64,000 bases of DNA from Ascaphus truei. Its lineage: Eukaryota > Chordata > Amphibia > Anura > Ascaphidae. Below, in pieces: positions 49,901 through 59,285 of this stretch. The translations under genes and the position numbers were made by a program. The stretch covers positions 109,465,257-109,529,256 of the forward strand of contig CM071571.1 of NCBI GenBank assembly GCA_036426205.1. Direction: 5' to 3'. The number at the start of each line of letters is the position of its first letter. Within the stretch, counting starts at the first letter, position 1. The notes beneath the pieces are model-generated. The model had not been told where the DNA came from. It worked only from the letters and a program-made list of their open reading frames with translations, and did not search any database.

Positions 49901-52900
49901 AAGGACAATATACTGCCTTTTAATGGCTTGTTGTTCTTGTGTGTCTTTAACCTAAGCTTAGCTGTGCATTATGCTTAATGTAATAGACAGTTTAATTACT
50001 ATATCAATCATAAAATACTCTGTAGGCTTGTTTAGGCATGTAGATGGGTTACTGATCTGTACCAATTGCTTTTTGTAGAATGCGACTGTGAAAATGTTAC
50101 AAGTCTGGAGTGCCACTTGGTAAGAACATTTTCTAAACACGTTCTTGATATGAGATGCAGGTAGGATACGTTTTAATACAAGCCCAAGGTAAAATATGCA
50201 TATATCAATACACAGTGTGGGTGATGTACAGTATAAAGGCAAATTTGGAGAGTAAATAGTGCAAATGTCATCATTTTGATCTCTTTGCATCAATATACCT
50301 GTATCAAGGTCTTTGTTCCAAGTTTTGAAACGTGACTTTACCTAAAACAGGAACTGCCATTATGTTCCCTAAGTTGAATCCTTATTCACTAAGGTAATTA
50401 TATGCAAAAATATTGTCCCTATGTGGGCTCAGTAGCATAGGGTTAACACCCCTTTTTATACGTTTTTGGCTCTATTTCCATAGAGAAAAAGAGGTGATAC
50501 CTGTGAACACACCTGAGATACCTGTGAAAATGCTAGTTTAAATCATTTAAATATATTTTATATATTCATTATATAAATTAATATATTTCTCTGGATTGTT
50601 CACAAGTTTTCTCCTAATTTAAGGTCAGGATGATAGTAACGCCAGAGTTAGCTTAGTGAATATGGGCATAAGGGTGTACTTTTGAAGTAGTTAGGCTGAG
50701 GTGCTTGGTGCATTAGTTTAATGGAATGTGTCAACGTTTGCATCAATATAATGGAGCAGAGTTGAGTCAATTTAGCCCACCAGACCTGATGTGGCATTAA
50801 CCTCTTTTGCTTAGCGCCAGATATAAGAAGCTCAGTTAAGACGCTTCATACATATGGAGCAGGAACACATTGGTGAAAATGTATTCTCAATCACGGTGGT
50901 GCTCCATTTGGTAAATATTCCCCAAGGTTTAGAACTAGGTAACTTAAGCAGCTTTGTCAATGGCGTGTTCAAAAGATGAGCGTATCACAATAAAATACTA
51001 CAGAATATCCATCTTAATTATTTTGTATGGCAGACTTTCCTTGCAATAAATCTTATTAATAAATCAGGTAGTTTATCAGAATACAAATTGCTTAATGGCT
51101 TTAAACAACTATGGGTTTGTGTATCAAATTACGGCTGCAAAACTAGGACAAAAATAGCAACAGATTTATAACAAAATGAATCCAATAGAAACCATATCTC
51201 CAGATAGATGGACATAAATAGACCAGACTTTGTGCAAAGAAATATGTAATAGATAAGCCATTGCTAGCTCCAAGAATAACCTGAGAGAACAATTAGTCCC
51301 ACAAATATAGTAGATCTTGAAAAAGTTTGATTGTAGTTTAAACAGCAGTTGTGATATGCAGGTAAGTAAATATAATAATAGGCAGGAACTGGTAACATCC
51401 AACGTAGGTAGGATGGGGGATTAGAGTAAACGGAGAGGTGTATGGAGATGAGATGTGTATATATATATATACTGTCTCTTAGCTGCAACACTTGGTGGGG
51501 GGTATGCACAACAGAGGAAAATATAAAATTACCTCTGAAGCCCCCGTCCGAGTTTGGTGTTGTTCTTGGCTTTCCGTCTCTCCGTATGAGGCACCGTCTC
51601 CCCCACATAGGATGATTTAGCTGTGGAGTGCATTCACTTAGATTTTGCGTCCAGCCCATCCTACGTTGTTCTTGTGAAAAGAAAGACTACTAAAATGGTC
51701 ATCATCTACAGCATAAAACTTATGAAGAAAGACTAAGGCTTTGGTCCCGCTGCGTCCGGCGGTGCGCGGCCGCGTGCGCATTCTTCACCAGCAGGGGTAT
51801 CCTTTCCTAGCCGGTCCCAGTCCCCCCTCGCTGCATGGCTCACAACGTGCTGTGACGCGTCAGCTGCCAGGGGATGCAAGAAAATTGTGATCCCGAGCGT
51901 TGACGCGTCACGTGGTGCGCTGATAAGCCTATCAGCGGCGGGGGCGGGAGCTGTCAGACAGCTTCCTCCACAAGGTAGGGGTGTGTGTGTGTGTATCAGC
52001 GTGTGTGAGGAGGGCATTTGTGGGGGGAGGGGGAGGGAGCGGGAGCTGCTTACCTTCCAGCAGCCCGCAGAAGTTCCCTCCTGCAGCCCGGGAGACCGAC
52101 ACCGAGCCCGTGGAGGGAGGGGGGGGGGGGGGGGGTGCGGGTCCCTCCGCTCAAACCATGCCCCCCCTCCCACTCCCGCCCCCCTCCTCCCACTCCCGCC
52201 CCCCTCCCGTTCCGGCTCCCAGCTCCCTACAGACCGCATATCGCGGTCTGTGCCTGTCAGCGCGCCGCCTGTCTGCAGTGCGGGCGCGCTGACTGAGGGA
52301 GCGGGGCCTTAGCCTAAAGGAGCTTAATATATGCAACTAAGATAAGAGATGGGAGAGGATATGATTTATGATAATGAGTTAAGATTCAAATATATAACGG
52401 GTTTCAACAAAGTACAAGATTTCAGTGCTAGAATAAGAGGTCATGCTATGAAGCTGGAGGGTGGCAGACAGGAGAGATATGAAGAAGTACTGCAGGGAAA
52501 GGTGGTTAATTTGTAGAAAAGCCTCCCCAACTTGGTACGAGAGGCTATAACAGTAAAGGAATTAAAACATGATTGGGATAGATATAAAACTATTGTAAAT
52601 ATTAAAGAAACCCGAGGATCAAGTGGGGTTTAAGGTCTTACAGCAGATAGAAAAATGGGAAGATTAGGTGGGCCAAATTGTTCCTATCTGCCATCAATTT
52701 CTAATTTTAATTGTAAAACTAATGGATTGTTTTCATTGATAAATCTTGTGGTACTATTTTGCACTGGTTCTGCCTCAGTTTTTGGAGCTAGAAGATTTTA
52801 ATAAATATACCATTAGGGTGTAATTTACAAAAGTCCCAACTGCAAATCTAAGGCAAACACACTACACCAGATTCATATAGAAAAAGTATTTTTGATAATA

Positions 52901-53565
52901 TAAATGTGGTACACTGTTTGCACCTGTTTTACACAGTTTTGATAAATTAACTAATATGTCTTTAAGGTCTTTTAACACGTCAACACCCTGGTTGCACCTT
53001 CTACATTGACATTTAAAAATGTGTAAATACTATGACAAATGCATAATGATGTGGTTTGTTTCAATAATAAGCTCATTTGCATGTCATTTGCAGAATCCCT
53101 GGCTGCAGTAGAAGCCTTGTATGTTATAACTGCAGACCAAGCAATATCCTACATGTGTTTTTTTTAAATAAATCAGTTCTGTACTATGAGAACATACTTT
53201 TAGAATTTCTTTTTAAACAACTCTGAATGACATTTTTAATATATTATAATGTAACAAGCATATTTTGTTTCTATAGCAACCATTTACAAAGTCACATCCC
53301 CTTCCTCTTCTGAAACAGGCTCTGGCACACCCCTTTTTAGCTCTACCCTCGCTCTAGCAGTGCACCAATTGTATAAAGTAACTGCCTTGTCACATGATCT
53401 TCCCCACAGAACTTTGCATCTTTGGTCCTCTTCTGCTGCATTGACAGATTTTTAGTGAACTCCCGAGCCAAATCTTCACTGATCGATCACAGGAGAACAG
53501 ATCGATCGGCAACTTAGCGAATTACTTATCATTGTGTGGATTGTTTTGATGCACATTTTAAAGGG

Positions 53566-53614
<49 letters not shown>

Positions 53615-56600
53615 TTTTTTTACAGCATCTTGGACTGCTGCTTTAAGAGATAATGGGGAAAAGCAATGTTGCAGACCTGTCTGAGACATGTGAATGTGCT
53701 CACGTGAATGTGCTCACAAGTGGCATTTTCATTTGTTTTAATGATATGAAACTTTGCGTTTTCTCAGTTATTTATCCAGTTTATTTTCATGGGAGTGCTG
53801 TGCAAATTAGAAATTATTCTCTTCATATAAATGCTATATATAATCTGATATTCTCATGTATTTCTTTACATGTTAAACAGGGAGAAGTTCAAACAATAGA
53901 TGCTGACTATCAAAGTTCCTGTGGATGTACTCATTACTTTTGTGGTAATTACTTTTATTCTGTTTATTTTTGTACTTTTTCTGTTCAAAGTGTGTTTAAT
54001 TATATTCTGACAACTCATCAACATAAACAAAGAATGTATCATTTAAAGACCCTTTTTCTGCAAAGGGAATTTTGAATATATTCAGAAATACACAGTTAGG
54101 TTAGAAACATAAAAACAGAATTTGACAGCAGATAAGAAGCACTTTGCCCACCTTGTCTGCTCAATTCCCCATCTGCTGTAAAAACCCTGCTTGATCCATG
54201 CCTTTCTTACCTATGTAGCATAGCCTTATGTCTATCTCAAGCATGTTTGAATTCCCTTCACTTAGAAGTTCATCGGATGTCCGAGTCGAACTTCAGAATG
54301 AACGTTGAAATGTGAGCAAAATGTAACCAGAGAGGCTGGGCGAACTTTTACATTTGTGAACAAACTTTTTCACAATAGTTTTGGGGGGGGGGGGGGTGGG
54401 GGGGATTTGAAGTTTAAAAATGTTGCTTTAAAAAAAATATATATATCCTGCTTATTTGAAGTTTTTTTTTTTTTTTAAATATAATTTTGTACACATCCTA
54501 AACCAAATCTAAAACCAATAGAGCTTCGTCCAAACCATAACGTGATATTTTTTTTAGAACCAAAGCAAAACATCTATAGTGTTAGATACAAATTTGTTGG
54601 AATATTCCATAACCCATTTCCTTTGCTATCTTTTTTATTAAAGAAAAGCAAGAAGTCTGCGTGTTTCAGGGAATCACGGTACTAAATCCCGGTCAGTCGT
54701 TGGTTCAATATTTAGATGGGGAGCTGTGTTACACTGTTCAGTGTTTACATGAAAAAGATCAAAACACTGGATTTCATGCCATGGAAAGTTCGACGGTGAA
54801 CTGCTCAAAACGGTGTGAAGCTGTAAGTAATGAACATGAGAAGAGATGCATATGCAAAACAATAATGCTTTACTCTGAAATATATTCTGATTAAGAAATA
54901 ATAACTGCCGTGCAAGTTTGTATCTTTAATGTAAAGGTATATATGTCCTAGTGATGTGGAAACACTCAGGGTTATTTACTAAAGTCTCCCGGGTACAAAA
55001 CTGGGATCAAACTAGTGCGAAAGAATTGCACCAGATCCATTTTAATAATCAACAATCGATTTCAATACTCCTTGATAAAGGACCTACCCGTCAGAAACGC
55101 GTAGGAGGCTGTTTGTTACCCCCCCCTGGGGTGATGTTTTTATCAGTTATGTACTGAAATAAATGGGACTTATGTTTTTTCACCACCTGTCTCCCTGGCA
55201 GTGCGCTATTTGCTTTTTGTTCTGTGAGTATAACAATCGATTTCAACAAGATTCTTTTCCCTTGGTAATAAATATGGTGCTGTTCTTTTTTTTTTTTTTT
55301 TTTTTTTTTAGTGGGGAGACTTTATTAAATGGACCCTGTAATATACATGCTTGCCCATGTGAGTGTGTGTGAAAGAGGTCAATAACAACTGGCTGTCCAA
55401 ATGTCATACTCGCCTCCCTGCAGTGCATTACAAATAAGCTCTCACAGCCCCAAAACCTTCGCACTACACCCCAATTACAGGAGTGATTTAAGGTGTACAC
55501 GCTTACCTGGTCCCCCAGCAGGACATACAGTTGTGTGAAAAAGAAAGTACACCCTCTTTGAATTCTATGGTTTTACATATCAGGACATAATAACAATCAT
55601 CTGTTCCTTAGCAGGTCTTAAAATTAGGTAAATTCAACCTCAGATGAACAACAACACATGACACATTACACCGTGTTATGATTTATTTAACAAAAATAAA
55701 GCCAAAACAGAGAAGCCATGTGTGAAAAACTAAGTTTACCTTATGATTCAATAGCTTGAAGAACCACCTTTAGCAACAATAACTTGAAGTAATCGTTTTC
55801 TGTATGATTTTATCAGTCTCTCACATCATTGTGGAGGAATTTTGGCCCACTCTTCTTTACAACGTTGCTTCAGTTCATTGAGGTTTGTGGGCATTTGTTC
55901 ATGCACAGCTCTCTTAAGGTCCAGCCACAGCATTTCAATCGGGTTGAGGTCTAAACTTTGACTTGGCCATTGCAACACCTTGATTCTTTTCTTTTTCAGC
56001 CATTCTGTTGTAGATTTGCTGGTGTGCTTGGGATCATTGTCCTGTTGCATGACCCAATTCGGCCAAGCTTTAGCTGTCGGACAGATGGCCTCACATTTGA
56101 CTCTAGAATACTTTGGTATACAGAGGAGTTCATGGTCGACTCAATGACTGCAAGGTTCTCAGGTCCTGTGGCTGCAAAACAAGCCCAAATCATCTCCCCT
56201 CCACCACCGTGCTTGACAGTTGGTATGAGGTGTTTGTGCTGATATGCTGTGTTTGGTTATCGCCAAACGTGGTGCTGTGCATTATGGCCAAACATCTCCA
56301 CTTTGGTCTCGTCTGTCCAAAGGACATTGTTCCAGAAGTCTTGTGGTTTGTTCAGATGCAACTTAGAATGATGGACTTTAAATTGTTTGGAAATGGCCTT
56401 ATAACCCTTCCCAGATTGATGGGCAGCAACAATTGCTTTTCTAAGATCATTGCTGATGTATTTTCTCCTTGGCATTGTGTTAACACACACCTGAATGCTC
56501 CAGACCAGCAAACTGCTAAAACGTCGGCTTTTATAGACGTGGTCACACATGCTGATGATCAATGAATCAAGGGCATTTGATTAGCAGCACCTGTCTGCTA

Positions 56601-59254
56601 CTTGGCATCTTAATTCCTATGGAAGCAGTAAGGGTGTACTTAGTTTTTCACACAAAGCTTCTCCATTTTGGCTTTATTTTTGTTAAATAAATCATGAAAC
56701 GGTGTAATATGTCATGTGTTGTTGTTCATCTGAGGTTGTATTTACCTAATTTTAAGACCTGCCAAGGAATAGATGATTGTTATTATGTCCTGATATGTAA
56801 AACCATAGAATTCCAAGAGGGTGTACTTTCTTTTTCACACAACTGTATAAACCCAATTTAGCAAAACGTCCCTTCAAAAGTAATATGTTCAATTGAAGCA
56901 CAAAGACACTACTACAGTATAACAACAATGTATTACTGTGCTTGTACAGAAAAAACGATTACAAAGTAAAAATAAGATCAGACAGTTATAAAATAAAAGG
57001 GAATAAAATAAAATCCTATACTTTACCAAATGAAACATTTGTGAACAGACACCCCAAAAGATTTGAAACAGGTGTCTCTCAGGAAGTTACAGTATATGTT
57101 TAGGATATGAGATCCACACACAACGGGGCCTATATACTAAGCATCTCAAACTTATTTTTTGGGGCAAAAATGGCGTCCTTCAAGCTCAATTTCAATTCTA
57201 CTAAGCACAATTTCTCCAGTTGTGTCAAAAAGTTTTATTTTTTCATGTTTTTGCAAACAGAAATGGACTGTGTTTGGTGTACAGATGTAAATGTTATGCA
57301 GTAAAAATAATATTTCTGTGCAAAAAAATTATATTTCCATGCAAATATTACCCCAAAATAAGGGTCAACATCATTCGCCAAGTTCAACTTGGTGTATACC
57401 CTAAAATAATTCTTAATAGTGTTAGCGAAGAATTAAGTTTATTATACATTATATATATATATATCTATATCTATATATCTATATATCTATATAGTATTGT
57501 ATTGTATTGTATTGTATGTCTTTATTTATATAGCGCCATTAGTGTACATAGCGCTTCACAGTAGTAATACATGTGGTAATCAAATAAATAACAGATAATA
57601 TAAATAACAGATCATGGGAATAAGTGCTTTAGACATAAAAGTAACATTTCGGAAGAGGAGTCCCTGCCCCGAGGAGCTTACAGTCTAATAGTAAATACTT
57701 CTCCCTAACCACTGAGTGGTCCTTCAGATAAGGGACAATGGGGTGCATTTGTCACAAAATGATCGGTCTCTTCTGAAACACAGTTGGATCAGAATCAAGT
57801 TGCTTATAGCAGGTTATGTTGCCCAATTGTGTCAATGTCAGATTTGTAATTCTTTTACCGCTAACCACAATTCCTTCTCCCTTGTCTGCTGCCGTAAAAA
57901 TGATCTCCTTATTGTCATTTAATTGTTTAATCGAGTGGTACTCAATCCTACTAAAGCTTCTCTTGTGTCTGTTAATGCAAACTTTTTTTGCTGTGCCCCC
58001 CCCCCCCTCCACTCCCGCCTGCTCTCCTGCGTTCTGGCCCCCCCTCCTTACCTCGAGCGCTGCTGGGTCATGTCACGTGACGTCACGTGACCCGCAGCGT
58101 CATTTGATGCGGTTGATGCCACATGACCCTGCGGCGTCAAATGACGCCGCGTTGCCATGGAGACGAGTGACGCCGGCAGAGTCAAGGTAAGTTTTAGTGT
58201 TGCAGGGGCTTCACACGATCCCCCGGCATTTAATTTAAATGTCTATATAATTTGTATCTAGGGATCTCCCAGTCAAATGGGTCATGTTTATTTGATGGGA
58301 CAAATGATAATCATTTGGTCTACAGACACATCTCAGTCTAAATGAAATTGTGGGATGATAAATTATAAATCGCAGTTTTCTTAGTCTGGGTCTGATTCTC
58401 TTCCTGTTGGTTTGCACAGTTATGTTTTCTCCCACCCCTTCTGTCCCTGCCCCAGAATGTGGGGGATTTGCACTCGTCCGGCTCACGGCCCCCATTTCTG
58501 AATAAGTTGTGACCCCGTTTGCACTATCCTGGGTGTCAGAAAAGTCTGTATGACTGGTATTAATTGGACTGGCGGTATACACCGGGCATCTAGTCCTATT
58601 GAAGCATCATCTTTGTGGTCTGTCTTGAGGTATCTCGTTCATTCCCAATAACCACTTATAGACTCTGTTATCTCTATTGTCAGTTTTAACAAATTTAAGT
58701 CTCATTTTTTATATGTAGTGATATTGTCCTGATATTTGTCCACATAATTGTGCTGTTTTGTCTCTATGTTCTGCAACTTTGTTGGATACATTGTTTTGTT
58801 ATATTTGTTCTGTTACATTTGTATCTCGCTGATAGCTCTCTAGCTAGGTATATTTATGGATATTGTAATTACCCCTCACTATGCATCATGGGATTTAGAA
58901 GCATTCACAGTTGTAGGAATCATTTTTTTTCTAGGTGATCACTAGGCAGTGGGAGGTTGGGCTGTGTGGCCCCTGGGCTTCATGGTTTTTTGTTTCTTCA
59001 CTTCTGGGCTATATTACTGGATATCTGGTTGCACTTTCCCCATGACTCTTCACAAGCCCTGATGAAGGTCCAATAGTCGACTAAAATGTAATATAATCCT
59101 TTTTTGAATATCAATTCTGCAGTGCTGTGTCTTTTTCATCGGACTCTAGTTTGGTTGACGTATTTACCATGTGTAATATATATGATACATGCATTTGCCC
59201 CTACTCTTTTATTCATCTATGGAGTGCCTATTATCCTTTGTATTTGTGTGTGTG

Positions 59255-59285
<31 letters not shown>

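Noticed and set aside
51733..52336. GC-rich open frames of up to 168 codons and a CpG island that might mark a promoter
   Set aside because: The segment has inverted ends and the look of a mobile element. Frames are open on both strands and no exon joins to it.
55826..56475. Active Tc1 transposase
   Set aside because: Internal deletion and frame breaks between the D, D and E parts.
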